Assembly (NCBI RefSeq): GCF_009497895.1
Contig: NZ_CP033116.1
Location: 4,486,644-4,550,643, forward strand
DNA: 64,000 bases
Origin: Halopseudomonas pelagia
GTDB lineage: Bacteria > Pseudomonadota > Gammaproteobacteria > Pseudomonadales > Pseudomonadaceae
Reading direction: 5' to 3'
Position numbers and translations under genes: made by a program. Positions within the stretch are counted from its first letter, which is position 1; every line of letters starts with the position of its first letter. The notes under the pieces are model-generated. The model saw only the letters and a list, made by a program, of their open reading frames with translations. It was not told the origin of the DNA and did no database searches. Below, in pieces: positions 18,828-29,181 of the stretch.

Positions 18828-20294
18828 ATGCAATACTCCGATCTACGTGACTTCATCAAAGGCCTGGAACAGCGCGGCGAACTCAAGCGCATCCAGACGC
18901 CCGTCTCCCCCGTCCTGGAAATGACCGAAATTTGTGACCGCACCCTGCGCAAGGGCGGCCCGGCGCTGCTGTTTGAAAATCCCACCGGCTACAGCATGCC
19001 GGTACTTGGCAACCTGTTCGGCACCCCGCAACGGGTGGCCATGGGCATGGGCGCGGAAGAGGTCAGCGAGCTGCGCGAGATCGGTAAGCTGCTGGCGTTT
19101 CTCAAGGAGCCCGATCCACCGAAAGGTCTGAAGGATGCCTGGTCGAAACTGCCGATATTCAAAAAAGTCATCTCCATGGCGCCCAAGGTGGTGCGTGATG
19201 CCCCCTGCCAGGCACTTATCCAGGAAGGCGAAGACGTTGATCTGAGCAGCATCCCGGTACAAACCTGCTGGCCCGGCGATGCCGGCCCGCTGATTACCTG
19301 GGGTCTGGTGGTGACCAAGGGGCCGAACAAGGAACGGCAGAATCTGGGCATCTATCGTCAGCAGGTGATTGGCCGCAACAAGTTGATCATGCGCTGGCTG
19401 AGCCATCGCGGCGGCGCACTGGACTTCAAGGACTGGTGCGAAAAGCACCCGGGCGAGCCTTTTCCGATTGCTGTTGCACTGGGCGCCGATCCGGCGACCA
19501 TTCTCGGCGCAGTCACACCGGTGCCCGATAGCCTGTCCGAATATGCCTTCGCCGGCCTGCTACGCGGCCAGCGCACCGAACTGGTCAAATGCCGCGGCTC
19601 CAATCTGCAGGTGCCGGCCAGTGCCGAGATCGTGCTCGAAGGCGTGATCCATCCTGGCGAGATGGCCGATGAGGGTCCCTTTGGCGACCACACCGGCTAC
19701 TACAATGAGGTCGATCGCTTCCCGGTATTTACCGTCGAGCGCATTACCAGCCGGGAAAAGCCGATTTATCACAGCACCTATACCGGTCGGCCGCCGGATG
19801 AGCCGGCGATTCTTGGTGTGGCACTGAATGAAGTTTTCGTGCCGATTCTGCAGAAGCAGTTTCCGGAAATCACCGATTTCTATTTGCCACCGGAGGGCTG
19901 TTCCTACCGCATGGCGGTGGTGTCGATGAAAAAACAGTACCCGGGCCACGCCAAGCGCGTGATGCTCGGCGTATGGAGTTTCCTCCGCCAGTTCATGTAC
20001 ACCAAATTCGTGATCGTCACCGATGACGATATTAATATCCGCGACTGGAATGACGTGATCTGGGCCATTACCACGCGCATGGATCCCAAGCGCGATACGG
20101 TAATGATCGACAATACGCCGATCGATTATCTGGACTTCGCCTCACCGGTCTCCGGCCTGGGCAGCAAGATGGGGCTGGATGCGACCAACAAGTGGCCAGG
20201 CGAAACCAGCCGCGAATGGGGCGTCGCCATCAGTCAGGACCCAGCAGTGAAGCAGCGGGTGGACAGCATCTGGGCGGAACTGGGGATTGACTGA
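18828..20294 (+). CDS. ubiD: 4-hydroxy-3-polyprenylbenzoate decarboxylase
   Basis: Prenyl-FMN-dependent decarboxylase of ubiquinone synthesis. The 488-residue product has the family start [19 protein letters not shown], the [14 protein letters not shown] region, the prFMN-site segment [25 protein letters not shown] and the acidic catalytic region [11 protein letters not shown]. The ATG at 18828 is used; an in-frame TTG at 18810 lies inside the repeat and is unlikely. There is no strong ribosome site apart from GAGG within the repeat. It overlaps the downstream reductase start by 8 bp. Confidence 0.96.
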   Translation: MQYSDLRDFIKGLEQRGELKRIQTPVSPVLEMTEICDRTLRKGGPALLFENPTGYSMPVLGNLFGTPQRVAMGMGAEEVSELREIGKLLAFLKEPDPPKGLKDAWSKLPIFKKVISMAPKVVRDAPCQALIQEGEDVDLSSIPVQTCWPGDAGPLITWGLVVTKGPNKERQNLGIYRQQVIGRNKLIMRWLSHRGGALDFKDWCEKHPGEPFPIAVALGADPATILGAVTPVPDSLSEYAFAGLLRGQRTELVKCRGSNLQVPASAEIVLEGVIHPGEMADEGPFGDHTGYYNEVDRFPVFTVERITSREKPIYHSTYTGRPPDEPAILGVALNEVFVPILQKQFPEITDFYLPPEGCSYRMAVVSMKKQYPGHAKRVMLGVWSFLRQFMYTKFVIVTDDDINIRDWNDVIWAITTRMDPKRDTVMIDNTPIDYLDFASPVSGLGSKMGLDATNKWPGETSREWGVAISQDPAVKQRVDSIWAELGID

Positions 20295-21282
20295 CTCCGC
20301 CGTGTCGCCCGGTTTTGCGGTAACCTTGCAGCCCTCCGGCCACAAGCTTGAACTGCTGCCGGGTGAACGTATTCTCGACGGCGCCCGTCGAATGGGTTTC
20401 AGCGCTCCGCAGAGCTGCCGTAACGGCAACTGCCATATCTGTGCCGCCAGGCTGCTCAGTGGCAGCGCTCGGCAGACCGGGCAGATCCTGACGGACGGCG
20501 AACTTTATACCTGTGTAGCCGAGCCGCTGCAGGACTGCGAACTTTTTTGGGAGGGTATTTTGGCTCCAAACGAATTACCGCTGAATGATATCGCCTGTCA
20601 GGTCACTGCCTGCGAACCGATGGGCGGCGACGTGTGGCGTGTCATGTTGCGGATGCCCGCTGGCAAGTCACTGCACTTCCATGCCGGCCAGTATCTGTTG
20701 CTCAAGCGTCCCGATGGTGAAGCTTCGGCGTTCTCCATCGCTTCTGCGCCGCATGAAGGTCGCAACCTGGAGCTGCATATTCTCGGACGGGAGCCGGCTA
20801 CGCTGGAGCTGATCGAGTCCCTGCGCCGCGAACGGATTGCCCACGTGCAGATCCCGCTGGGCGACTGCCACCTGGCACTGCTGCCTGATCGTCCCATCGT
20901 GCTGATTGCTGCCGGCACCGGCCTGTCACAGATGCAGAGCATGGTGCAGCACTTGCTGAATGTCGGCTTCAGTCATGCGATACATCTTTATTGGGGTGTG
21001 CGCCATGGTGACGAGCTGTATCAAGCGGCGCACTGGGAGTCCTGGCAACAGAACGACAAACTGGTGCTGCACAAAATCGTCAGCGACCACCCGGAATGGA
21101 CAGGCCGTCACGGCCTGCTGCATCAAGCCATCAGCGAGGATCTGGGTGATTTGAGCCAGTACGAGTTCTATGTCAGTGGTTCGCCGGCGATGGTCTATGC
21201 CACGCTGGATGCCTTGAGTGAAGCCGGCATGCCTGCTGAGCAGATGCATGCCGACGCTTTCAGCTACGCACCGCGCAGCTGA
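20287..21282 (+). CDS. 2Fe-2S/FAD oxidoreductase (Fre-like, CDP-6-deoxyglucoseen reductase-type)
   Basis: A 331-residue electron-transfer flavoprotein. A plant-type ferredoxin domain comes first, with ligands in [14 protein letters not shown] and YTCVAEP. An FAD-binding domain ([20 protein letters not shown]) and an NAD(P) domain ([37 protein letters not shown]) follow. E. coli carries the flavin reductase fre beside ubiD; here the homolog has an added ferredoxin domain. A likely role is supplying reduced flavin or electrons for the prFMN/ubiquinone pathway, which is an inference. The TTG start at 20287 overlaps ubiD, implying translational coupling. Confidence 0.88.
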   Translation: MTDSAVSPGFAVTLQPSGHKLELLPGERILDGARRMGFSAPQSCRNGNCHICAARLLSGSARQTGQILTDGELYTCVAEPLQDCELFWEGILAPNELPLNDIACQVTACEPMGGDVWRVMLRMPAGKSLHFHAGQYLLLKRPDGEASAFSIASAPHEGRNLELHILGREPATLELIESLRRERIAHVQIPLGDCHLALLPDRPIVLIAAGTGLSQMQSMVQHLLNVGFSHAIHLYWGVRHGDELYQAAHWESWQQNDKLVLHKIVSDHPEWTGRHGLLHQAISEDLGDLSQYEFYVSGSPAMVYATLDALSEAGMPAEQMHADAFSYAPRS

Positions 21283-21302
21283 AAGCGCAGACGCTACTCA
21301 TC

Positions 21303-22538
21303 TCACCGGGGAGCTGGCATCGGCAGGTCGGGCAGGTCGTTGGCCATCAGTTCGAAACCCTGACGCAACATGGCCTGACTAGCCGCTTGATCGCCCAGAT
21401 GCTCCAGTAGCCGCACCAGCTCTGCACAGGTCTGGATATCACGCTTGCTGCCATAACTGGCTTCCAGATACTCCCGAGCCTTGCCCCACAGACTATTGCG
21501 CAATGCCAGACGCCCCAACGCGAGCAACAGAGTGGCGTTGTGCGGGTGCTCGGCCAGCCAATGCTCGGCAGTAGTCAACTGACGGGCCGGATCCTTGCCC
21601 TGAACCAGACCATAAAGGTGCACCAAGCGCTCGTTGAAGTTCTGACGTAACGCATGGCGCAACGTCTCTTCTGCCAGCTCTGTTTGACCCAGTGCGCGTA
21701 GCTGCAGGCAGTAGACCTCTATCAGTGCGGGATCCTGCTTCAACGTCTTCGGCAGCGGCTCCCAGACCGCCGTCACCGCATTGGTCTGCCCTGGCTCCTG
21801 ATGCTGACCGCGCTGACCGGCCTGCGTCAGCAGGGCGATATATACCTGATGTTCCAGTGCCTGTTGCTCGGCAGGCTTGAGCAACTTGTGCCGACGCAGC
21901 TCAGGGAGCAATTGCTCCAGACGGTTCCAGTCCTCCAGGCGTGCATACAGCTGGCCCATCAACTTCAGTGCATACAGATGCTTGGGGTGATCCTTGCGCA
22001 AGCGCGTCAAGGTGGCTAGCGCCTGCTCCAGTTGGCCGCGGGCAATCTGCAACTGCGCCTGGGTCACGGCAATCGCCACGTCTGCCTTCGGCGTGGTTTC
22101 GTAGGCTTCTCGCAGCAGGCTGTCGCACTCGACATAATCTTCCAGTTCGTGCGCCGCACGCGCCGCTGCCAGATAGTTGATCAGTGGCTGCTCGGTATGC
22201 GGCGCCGAGCGTTTCAGCAGCCGCAGCGCATTACTCCAATGACCTTCGGCAAATTCCAGCAAACCGCGCGTGGCCACCTGATTGGCTCGGCGCTCACGAT
22301 TGTGCCGGGACCAGGGATTGATACGCCGCCCAGAGACATTCAGCACCCGGATCACTGCGCGTAGCAGTGACAGCAGGAGCCACAGCGCCAATAGAAAACC
22401 CACACCGACCCAGATACTGGTCTCGATCGACATGTTGCGCCAGGCAATCAATATGTAACCGGGATCCTCGGCTACCGCCATGCCCAGCAGCGCTGCGACC
22501 AGCAGCACGGCGAGGATGGCCAGATAACTTTTACTCAT
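21303..22538 (-). CDS. hemY: HemY-family TPR membrane protein
   Basis: Inner-membrane protein co-transcribed with heme genes in proteobacteria; its role in heme synthesis is poorly defined, and it is not the protoporphyrinogen oxidase of the same name. The 411 residues comprise two N-terminal membrane helices (about 5-24 and 40-63), then the HemY_N region, then TPR-like helical repeats (SAPHTEQPLINYLAAARAAH, KHLYALKLMGQLYARLEDW). It overlaps hemX by 4 bp and ends the hemCDXY operon. Confidence 0.93.
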   Translation of the reverse strand: MSKSYLAILAVLLVAALLGMAVAEDPGYILIAWRNMSIETSIWVGVGFLLALWLLLSLLRAVIRVLNVSGRRINPWSRHNRERRANQVATRGLLEFAEGHWSNALRLLKRSAPHTEQPLINYLAAARAAHELEDYVECDSLLREAYETTPKADVAIAVTQAQLQIARGQLEQALATLTRLRKDHPKHLYALKLMGQLYARLEDWNRLEQLLPELRRHKLLKPAEQQALEHQVYIALLTQAGQRGQHQEPGQTNAVTAVWEPLPKTLKQDPALIEVYCLQLRALGQTELAEETLRHALRQNFNERLVHLYGLVQGKDPARQLTTAEHWLAEHPHNATLLLALGRLALRNSLWGKAREYLEASYGSKRDIQTCAELVRLLEHLGDQAASQAMLRQGFELMANDLPDLPMPAPR

Positions 22539-23992
22539 TCCGAGGCCTCCCCATTACCCGTGGCCGGTGCGCGGCGGCTCTGGATATAGGCCGCCAGGCC
22601 CTGCTCCAACGGCGAGAGATCCGGCGGCTCGAGGCTCACGTTTTCTTCGGCAAGACTCTCAATCTGGCCCTGCATGGCCTGAACCTGGGGGTTTTCCATC
22701 TCGAAATATCGACGCAATATGCTGTCGGCCTGCTCCAGGCTGGTCTCATAGACCTCCTGCTCGCCACGCAACGCAGCCCATTGAGCCTGTTCCATGGTCA
22801 GTTGCAGGGTCCGCTGCACGCGCTGCAACTCGGCCTCATCCAACAACGGTGTGATGACTTTGCCACGCTGGAAGTCCACGCGCACGTAGCGCTCCAAACG
22901 CATCAACACACGTTCGGCGCGAGTGCGGCGGGCCAGACGATCTTCGTATTCCTCTTCGACGCTGACCTCTTCCGGATCGAATACCGGCACCGGCAACGCG
23001 ACCAGACGCTCCACCTGTTCACTCATTGCCGCCAGGCGCAGAAAGACACCCGCGCGGTCAATTTCCGGCAGCGCTCTCAGCTCACCCTGAAACTGCGCCA
23101 GTTGCTCGCGCACGGCAAAAACACCGCTGTCAGGTTGTGCTCGCAGGATACCGTCGACCGCCGTAAGCAACTCGCGTGCAGAGGTCACATCCTGCGAAGC
23201 AAGCAACCGCAGGCTGGCGAGCCGGACCAGGTACTCTGCCTCAGCCAGTTTCCAGTCGGACTGCGCATCACCCTGAAGGGTATCCAGCCGCTGACTGATG
23301 GCCTGCTGACTGCGCTGCATCTCGGCGCTCAGGCGCTCGACCTGCTGCCACTCATCGGCATTGGGCAAACCCTCAAGCCGCTGATCGAAGGCCTGCTGCT
23401 GTTGCTGCTGGGCAGACTGCAACTGGGCAACCTGCTCGGCCAAGGTCGCTCCCTCAAGCTGACGCTGGTCAGCCTGATACCACTGCCAGGCACTCAAGCC
23501 CAGAGCAGCCAATGCCACCAATAGGGCCAGACCCGACAGACCGCGACCCGGACCCGCTGTTTTGGCCGGCGGCTTCGGAGGCGCGCCACCCGGTGGCGTC
23601 GTTTTGCTTGAGGCCGAGCCCGCAGTCGTCTTGGACTTGAAGGAATCGGAAACGGTAGGTTCGCTAAGCGGCTTGCTAGTGCCGGTTTTATCCGTGCCCG
23701 GCCTGTCCACTCCCGAAGAGAGGGAAGGTGCGCCGGTAGCAGTTGCCGCTGAAGCAGCGCTGGTGGACGGCTCAGTAGATGCTTTCGGCTGGGTCTCGGG
23801 TTTGGCTGTCTGCTCACCGCCCAACGGCTTCGCCGGTTTAGCTGCGAAAGCTGAATCGGAGGCTGGTTTGGAGGCGGAATCGGAAGCGGGATCGGAAGCG
23901 GGATCGGAAGTCGGCGGTGCACCGAGCGGCCCGGTAGTGGGGATATCCTGCTCGTCCTTGCCGCTGTTGTTGTTCTGGTCTGTCGGTTTCAC
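22535..23992 (-). CDS. hemX: HemX-like membrane protein (often misnamed uroporphyrinogen-III methyltransferase)
   Basis: A 485-residue protein with a low-complexity N-terminal cytoplasmic region rich in Ser, Pro, Ala and Thr (residues ~15-140). A single transmembrane helix (LSGLALLVALAALGLSAW) and a long coiled-coil periplasmic domain follow. No S-adenosylmethionine methyltransferase motif is visible. The N-terminal tract includes DNA-level tandem copies of a ~12-bp unit (GGATCGGAAGCG, around 23878-23915), encoding SDPASDPASDSAS. Function within the heme operon is unproven. Confidence 0.92.
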   Translation of the reverse strand: MKPTDQNNNSGKDEQDIPTTGPLGAPPTSDPASDPASDSASKPASDSAFAAKPAKPLGGEQTAKPETQPKASTEPSTSAASAATATGAPSLSSGVDRPGTDKTGTSKPLSEPTVSDSFKSKTTAGSASSKTTPPGGAPPKPPAKTAGPGRGLSGLALLVALAALGLSAWQWYQADQRQLEGATLAEQVAQLQSAQQQQQQAFDQRLEGLPNADEWQQVERLSAEMQRSQQAISQRLDTLQGDAQSDWKLAEAEYLVRLASLRLLASQDVTSARELLTAVDGILRAQPDSGVFAVREQLAQFQGELRALPEIDRAGVFLRLAAMSEQVERLVALPVPVFDPEEVSVEEEYEDRLARRTRAERVLMRLERYVRVDFQRGKVITPLLDEAELQRVQRTLQLTMEQAQWAALRGEQEVYETSLEQADSILRRYFEMENPQVQAMQGQIESLAEENVSLEPPDLSPLEQGLAAYIQSRRAPATGNGEASE

Positions 23993-24005
23993 GCTATTCC
24001 CCTTG

Positions 24006-24764
24006 TTACGTCAGCGGATGAGCCATCACGGCTTCGATCACGGCGCTATCGTCCGCGCCGTTACACACTATTATGTCCTTGCAGCCCAACTCGGCTGCGC
24101 GCTCAGCCACACGCTGGCTGGGCACCCAACAACGCCACCCGGCCTGTTCTGACCAATTTTCGGCCGCCGCATGGCGCCAGTATTCCAGTGCCTGGACGCT
24201 AAGCACCAATATGCCCCTTGCGCCAGCCGCACTTGCTTCGGCAAGTCGCGCCGGTAGATCCTGCGCAGCACAACGGCGATAAAGCTCCAGATAATCTACC
24301 TGTGCACCCTGTACCCGCAGCTGCTCGGCCAGATGCTCCCGCCCGCCAGTCCCGCGCCAGATCAGTACTTTCAGATCCCCGGGCTGCAATAGCGCCTGCC
24401 AACGCGGCAACGCCAGTACCGCTTCAGAATCCTGACCCTGATCCGGCACCTGGACTGTCAAACCGGCGGTTTGCAGAACCTCGGCCGTGCTTTTGCCTAC
24501 CGCAAACCAGTCAATACCCACCGGCATCTGCGGCCAATAATCCTCAAGCCTTTCCAACCCTAACCGCGCCGCCACCGGGCTGACTACAATCACTGCCTGA
24601 AAAAGGTCGATATTCAACAGCAATTGCCGCTGACTCGGCGTTTCCAGCTGCGGTTCGATATGCAGCAACGGCATACCCTGGGTGCGCACATTCAGGTGAT
24701 CCAGCTTACCCGCAAGACGCTGATTGTCTCCCTCGGACCGCGTCAGCAGCAGCACGCCGGTCAC
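24006..24764 (-). CDS. hemD: Uroporphyrinogen-III synthase
   Basis: Cyclises hydroxymethylbilane with inversion of ring D. The 252-residue protein has the low-conservation two-domain fold of HemD. Recognisable parts are [18 protein letters not shown] at the start, [33 protein letters not shown] and the C-terminal [17 protein letters not shown]. It overlaps hemC by 4 bp (ATGA) and precedes hemX by 13 bp. Confidence 0.94.
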   Translation of the reverse strand: MTGVLLLTRSEGDNQRLAGKLDHLNVRTQGMPLLHIEPQLETPSQRQLLLNIDLFQAVIVVSPVAARLGLERLEDYWPQMPVGIDWFAVGKSTAEVLQTAGLTVQVPDQGQDSEAVLALPRWQALLQPGDLKVLIWRGTGGREHLAEQLRVQGAQVDYLELYRRCAAQDLPARLAEASAAGARGILVLSVQALEYWRHAAAENWSEQAGWRCWVPSQRVAERAAELGCKDIIVCNGADDSAVIEAVMAHPLT

Positions 24765-25699
24765 TGCGGCTGAGCATCCTGATAAACCGCGTCCAGAATC
24801 GCCTGGGCACCTTGCGCGAGCAAATCCTCGGCGACCTGGATACCCAGAGCCTCCGGTGCTGAATCAGCGCCAGAGGCTTGTGCGGTCAACAGCAGCGTGC
24901 CATCGGGATTTCCTACCATGCCGCGTAACCACAACTGCCCATCCGCCCGTTCGGCGTAACAGGCAATCGGCACCTGACAGCCGCCGTTAAGGTGCGTATT
25001 CAACGCCCGTTCGGCGCGCACGCGCAGCGCACTGTCTTCATCGTTCAACGGCGCCAGCAGCGCATGCAGTTCGGTATCGGCGCTGCGGCATTCGATGCCC
25101 ACGGCACCCTGGCCGCCAGCCGGCAAACTTTCTTCCGGTGGCATTGCGTAGCGGATACGCTGGTCAAAACCCAGGCGCATCAGGCCCGCTGCCGCAAGAA
25201 TAATCGCGTCGTATTCGCCTGCATCGAGCTTGGCCAGCCGGGTATTAACGTTACCGCGTAGAAAGCGCACGGTCAGGTCCGGACGCCGGGCCATGATCTG
25301 CGCCTGCCGGCGCAGGCTCGAGGTGCCCACCACGCTGCCCTGCGGCAGATCGTCTACATGGTCAAAATGATTGGAAACGAAGGCGTCGCGCGGATCTTCC
25401 CGCTCGCAGATCACGTACAGGCCCAGACCTTCGGGAAAGGCCATGGGTACGTCTTTCATCGAGTGTACTGCCAGATCGGCCTCGTCGTTGAGGATGGCTG
25501 TTTCCAGCTCCTTGACGAACAGACCCTTGCCACCAATTTTAGCCAGTGGCGAGTCGAGCAGTTGATCACCGCGACTGACCATGGGAACCAGGCTAACAGT
25601 CAACCCGGGGTGCAGTTGTTCGAGGCGCGCCTTTACATATTCGGCCTGCCACAGGGCCAGGGCGCTCTTGCGGGTGGCAATTCGCAGATGTCGACTCAT
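24761..25699 (-). CDS. hemC: Porphobilinogen deaminase (hydroxymethylbilane synthase)
   Basis: Polymerises four porphobilinogens. The 312-residue enzyme has the dipyrromethane-cofactor Cys241 in [15 protein letters not shown], the catalytic aspartate in AVHSMKDVP and the substrate-binding [10 protein letters not shown]. The ATG at 25699 gives the family start [20 protein letters not shown]. It follows algR by about 95 bp on the same strand, the algZ-algR-hemCD order of Pseudomonas. Confidence 0.97.
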   Translation of the reverse strand: MSRHLRIATRKSALALWQAEYVKARLEQLHPGLTVSLVPMVSRGDQLLDSPLAKIGGKGLFVKELETAILNDEADLAVHSMKDVPMAFPEGLGLYVICEREDPRDAFVSNHFDHVDDLPQGSVVGTSSLRRQAQIMARRPDLTVRFLRGNVNTRLAKLDAGEYDAIILAAAGLMRLGFDQRIRYAMPPEESLPAGGQGAVGIECRSADTELHALLAPLNDEDSALRVRAERALNTHLNGGCQVPIACYAERADGQLWLRGMVGNPDGTLLLTAQASGADSAPEALGIQVAEDLLAQGAQAILDAVYQDAQPQ

Positions 25700-25793
25700 G
25701 GGATTCTCGATCAAAACCAATCCGCATGATACGCGATGCCCGGCTCAGCATCCACGCGGGTCTGTGTCGCAGGACGGATCGTGGAGCAGCAAT

Positions 25794-26543
25794 TCACAGT
25801 TGACCCATAAGCTTGCGCAAGCCCGGGACGTGCCGGCGGCTAACCGTCAGTGTCTCTTCGGACAAACCCTTGAGATGAAGCTGAAAATGCCCTACTGAGC
25901 TGCGCTGCAAGCGCTCGATGCGATGACGGGCGACCAGGGCGTTGCGATGGATGCGCACGAAGTAGTCGCCGAATTCATCCTCCAGCGCCTTCAGCGGCTC
26001 ATCCAACAGCACTTCGCCGTCCGTGTGGCGCAATGTGACGTACTTGTGGTCAGCAATAAAATACAGCACCTCGTCGATCGGGATCAGCTCTACACCCTTG
26101 CGCGTTCTGGCACTGATATGGCTGCGCGCCTGGGCCGAGTCGCCCACCCCATTGACGCGGCCGAGACTGCACAACTGAACCCGGTTCAGTCTTTGCGCAT
26201 TCGCCAGCGCGTCGGCGAGATCTTCGCTGCGAACCGGTTTGAGCAGATAGCCGACGGCACTGACGGCAAAAGCATCCAGCGCATACTCACCATGCGCGGT
26301 ACAAAATATCACTGCCGGCGCATCCGGCATGTCACAGAGCTTGGCGGCGGCCTGCAGGCCGTCCATACCGGGCATGCGGATATCCAGCAGGACGATGTCC
26401 GGTTGCTGCTCTGCTACCAGCTGCAAGGCTTCATGGCCATTGGTGGCGCTTTCCAGCATGGGTTCATAGCCGGGCAACGCTGTAATCAATCGAGCCAGTC
26501 TCTCTCTGGCCAGGGGCTCATCATCGGCGATAAGTACTTTCAT
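25794..26543 (-). CDS. algR: LytTR-family response regulator AlgR
   Basis: DNA-binding response regulator controlling alginate, type IV pili and other virulence traits in P. aeruginosa. The 249-residue product has a receiver domain with acidic pocket Asp7/Asp8 and phospho-acceptor Asp54 (LLDIRMPGMDG), a switch region and Lys in YLLKPVRSED. A C-terminal LytTR DNA-binding domain follows (YFIADHKYVTLRHTDGEVLL, FVRIHRNALVARHRIERL). It begins 3 bp after the algZ stop codon, so the pair is coupled. Confidence 0.97.
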   Translation of the reverse strand: MKVLIADDEPLARERLARLITALPGYEPMLESATNGHEALQLVAEQQPDIVLLDIRMPGMDGLQAAAKLCDMPDAPAVIFCTAHGEYALDAFAVSAVGYLLKPVRSEDLADALANAQRLNRVQLCSLGRVNGVGDSAQARSHISARTRKGVELIPIDEVLYFIADHKYVTLRHTDGEVLLDEPLKALEDEFGDYFVRIHRNALVARHRIERLQRSSVGHFQLHLKGLSEETLTVSRRHVPGLRKLMGQL

Positions 26544-26546
26544 GCC

Positions 26547-27629
26547 TTAATGACTTCTCTGCAAAATGGACGATGGATGCTTACAAGGATAGACCAGCTT
26601 ACTGAAGAAGCGCGGTCCATCACGCCAGGATTCAACTTTTGCCTCAGGCCCGAACAGGCCGGTGAGGCGGGCACGAATATTGTCTAGCGCCATACGCGCA
26701 CCCTGATGGGAAACCTCTAAGGGTGGACAACTGTTTGATACCAGTAGTTCGACGTGACCCTGTTGCCAACTGCCATCAATTTGAATATCGCCGCCCTCAA
26801 GACTCGGTTGCAGTCCGTGAAGAATGGCGTTCTCCAATAATGGCTGCAATGTCAGCAGCGGAATGGGTGTGTTCGGTGGCATCTGCTCGACCTGCCAGAC
26901 CACCCGCAGCCGCTCGCCCAGGCGATACTGTTCTATACGCAGATAACCCTGGCAGAGCCGCAGCTCTTCCTCCCAGGTTGCCACGCCATCCGCTTCGGAC
27001 AAGTTGGCGCGAAACAGATCCGCCAGATCCAGCACGGCGTTCTCGGCCTTGACCGGAGCGCTGCCAATCAGACTGACAATGCTGTTGAGACTGTTGAACA
27101 GAAAATGCGGGCGAATGCGCGATTGCAGCGACTGCAACCGCGCCTTGAGCTCGGCCTGTTCCTGACGCTGCCATTGCTGCTGCAGGTAAAAATAACGCAG
27201 CAGCAGACCGGTCATGATCAAGGCAATCAAACCATGCCGGAGCATCTGGCCCGGACGCAACTCCGGATAGCCGAGCATGCCGGCATCCAGCACCCAGTCA
27301 GCCATCACGGTAAAGAACAGAGTCAGGCCGACGACGACGGTGAAACACATCGCCAAGGCGACCAGCAATGCACGACGCTGCATCCAGCCCCGCAGACGGC
27401 AGAGCAGCGCAGCCGAGAGCAGCACTATCCATTGCACGAACAGCGAGGCCATGGCCAGACTCAGCCAGTCGAACGCCTCCGCCACCGGCACAGCCAGCAC
27501 CCAGATCAGCACCAGCAATTCAGCCAGTACCACCAGGGTGAAAACCGCCATGGAGGAACATAGATCGGGGAGGAAGAAATCTTCCCCCGCATAAGGTTTT
27601 TTGAGCAGTGTCCAGAGTCCGTTCTTCAT
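26547..27629 (-). CDS. algZ: LytS-type sensor histidine kinase AlgZ (FimS)
   Basis: Membrane sensor partner of AlgR. The 360-residue protein has about four transmembrane segments in the first ~160 residues. A coiled coil and the HisKA_LytS motif [20 protein letters not shown] follow, where His is the presumed phosphorylation site. The N-box is [19 protein letters not shown]; the C-terminal ATPase part is short, as in FimS. The ATG at 27629 ([13 protein letters not shown]) is preferred over the open frame to 27665. It is divergent from argH, as in P. aeruginosa. Confidence 0.94.
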   Translation of the reverse strand: MKNGLWTLLKKPYAGEDFFLPDLCSSMAVFTLVVLAELLVLIWVLAVPVAEAFDWLSLAMASLFVQWIVLLSAALLCRLRGWMQRRALLVALAMCFTVVVGLTLFFTVMADWVLDAGMLGYPELRPGQMLRHGLIALIMTGLLLRYFYLQQQWQRQEQAELKARLQSLQSRIRPHFLFNSLNSIVSLIGSAPVKAENAVLDLADLFRANLSEADGVATWEEELRLCQGYLRIEQYRLGERLRVVWQVEQMPPNTPIPLLTLQPLLENAILHGLQPSLEGGDIQIDGSWQQGHVELLVSNSCPPLEVSHQGARMALDNIRARLTGLFGPEAKVESWRDGPRFFSKLVYPCKHPSSILQRSH

Positions 27630-27730
27630 TGGCCAAGTGTCCGCCAGCCGGGCGCCATCACGCAAGCCTGAAGTGGTATGCTAGCGACCTTTGCCAGCCA
27701 AACTTTTCGAATTGCGAGCCAACGCGACCT

Positions 27731-29125
27731 ATGAGCCAAGATCAGACAACCAATCAATCCTGGGGTGGCCGTTTCAGCGAACCGGTTGACGCCTTTGTTG
27801 CCCGCTTCACCGCTTCGGTGGATTTTGACAAGCGCCTGTTCAAACACGACATTCAGGGCTCGATTGCCCACGCCACCATGCTGGCCAAGGTCGGCGTGCT
27901 GAGCGAAGAAGAGCGCGACAGCATTCTTGCTGGCCTGCACAGCATCCAGAGCGAAATCGAAGCCGGCCAGTTTGACTGGCGGGTGGATCTGGAAGACGTG
28001 CACATGAATATCGAGGCGCGGCTGACCGCGCAAATCGGCGTGACTGGCAAAAAGCTGCATACCGGCCGCTCGCGTAACGATCAGGTCGCCACCGATATCC
28101 GCCTGTGGCTGCGAGAAGAAATCGACATCATTCTGGTTGAGCTGGCGCGCCTGCAAATCGGCCTGCTGGATCAGGCCGAACGCCATGCCCACGTGATCAT
28201 GCCCGGCTTTACCCATTTGCAGACTGCGCAACCGGTGACCTTTGGTCATCACCTGCTGGCCTGGTTCGAGATGCTCAGCCGCGACCGCGAGCGCCTGCTC
28301 GACTGCCGCAAGCGCGTCAACCGCATGCCGCTGGGCAGCGCGGCGCTGGCCGGCACCACCTATCCGATTGATCGGCAGATGACCTGTGAACTGCTCGGCT
28401 TCGATGCGGTTTCAGGCAACTCGCTGGACGGCGTGTCCGATCGCGATTTCGCCATCGAGTTCTGCGCAGCGGCGTCCGTGGCGATGATGCACCTGTCGCG
28501 CTTCTCCGAAGAGCTGGTGCTGTGGACAAGCGCGCAATTCAACTTTATCAATCTGCCCGACCGCTTCTGCACTGGCTCTTCGATCATGCCGCAGAAAAAG
28601 AATCCCGACGTGCCCGAACTGGTGCGCGGCAAGACCGGCCGTGTTTACGGACACCTGATGGGCCTGCTGACGCTGATGAAGAGCCAGCCATTGGCCTACA
28701 ACAAGGACAATCAGGAAGACAAGGAACCGCTGTTCGACGCAGCCGACACGCTGCGCGACTGCCTGCGTGCCTTTGCCGACATGATTCCGGCGATCCAGCC
28801 CAAGGTCCCGGCCATGCGCGAAGCGGCCCTGCGCGGCTTCTCCACCGCCACCGATCTGGCTGATTATCTGGTACGCAAGGGCCTGCCGTTCCGCGATTGC
28901 CATGAAATCGTTGGCCATGCGGTCAAATACGGCGTGGAATCGAGCAAGGATCTGGCCGAGATGAGTCTGGAAGAGCTGCGCCAGTTCAGCGACCAGATCG
29001 ATCAAGATGTGTTTGAGGTACTGACGCTGGAAGGCTCGGTGAACGCCCGTGACCATATCGGCGGCACTGCACCCAAGCAGGTGCTGGCTGCGGTCAAGCG
29101 TGGCCGCGAGCTGTTGGCCGATTAA
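27731..29125 (+). CDS. argH: Argininosuccinate lyase
   Basis: Cleaves argininosuccinate to arginine and fumarate. The 464-residue product belongs to the fumarase/aspartase superfamily and carries its signature [16 protein letters not shown]. It also has [14 protein letters not shown] and the [17 protein letters not shown] region. The ATG at 27731 gives the family start; upstream codons to 27608 are noncoding. An extended -10-like TGGTATGCT at 27674-27682 may be its promoter. A GGAAGGCC hairpin follows the stop. Confidence 0.98.
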   Translation: MSQDQTTNQSWGGRFSEPVDAFVARFTASVDFDKRLFKHDIQGSIAHATMLAKVGVLSEEERDSILAGLHSIQSEIEAGQFDWRVDLEDVHMNIEARLTAQIGVTGKKLHTGRSRNDQVATDIRLWLREEIDIILVELARLQIGLLDQAERHAHVIMPGFTHLQTAQPVTFGHHLLAWFEMLSRDRERLLDCRKRVNRMPLGSAALAGTTYPIDRQMTCELLGFDAVSGNSLDGVSDRDFAIEFCAAASVAMMHLSRFSEELVLWTSAQFNFINLPDRFCTGSSIMPQKKNPDVPELVRGKTGRVYGHLMGLLTLMKSQPLAYNKDNQEDKEPLFDAADTLRDCLRAFADMIPAIQPKVPAMREAALRGFSTATDLADYLVRKGLPFRDCHEIVGHAVKYGVESSKDLAEMSLEELRQFSDQIDQDVFEVLTLEGSVNARDHIGGTAPKQVLAAVKRGRELLAD

Positions 29126-29146
29126 CACTTAACAGAGCCATGCTTG

Positions 29147-29174
29147 GAAGGCCTCTGCGCAACGCGGGGCCTTC
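29147..29174. terminator. Hairpin between convergent argH and aguA
   Basis: Perfect 7-bp arms GAAGGCC (29147-29153) / GGCCTTC (29168-29174) with a 14-nt loop occupy the short gap between two converging genes. No clear T-run is present on either strand, so termination efficiency is uncertain. Confidence 0.4.
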
Positions 29175-29181
29175 GCTCCCG

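Noticed and set aside
22535..23992. HemX as an active uroporphyrinogen-III methyltransferase
   Set aside because: No SAM-binding methyltransferase motif is present; the protein is a membrane-anchored coiled coil.
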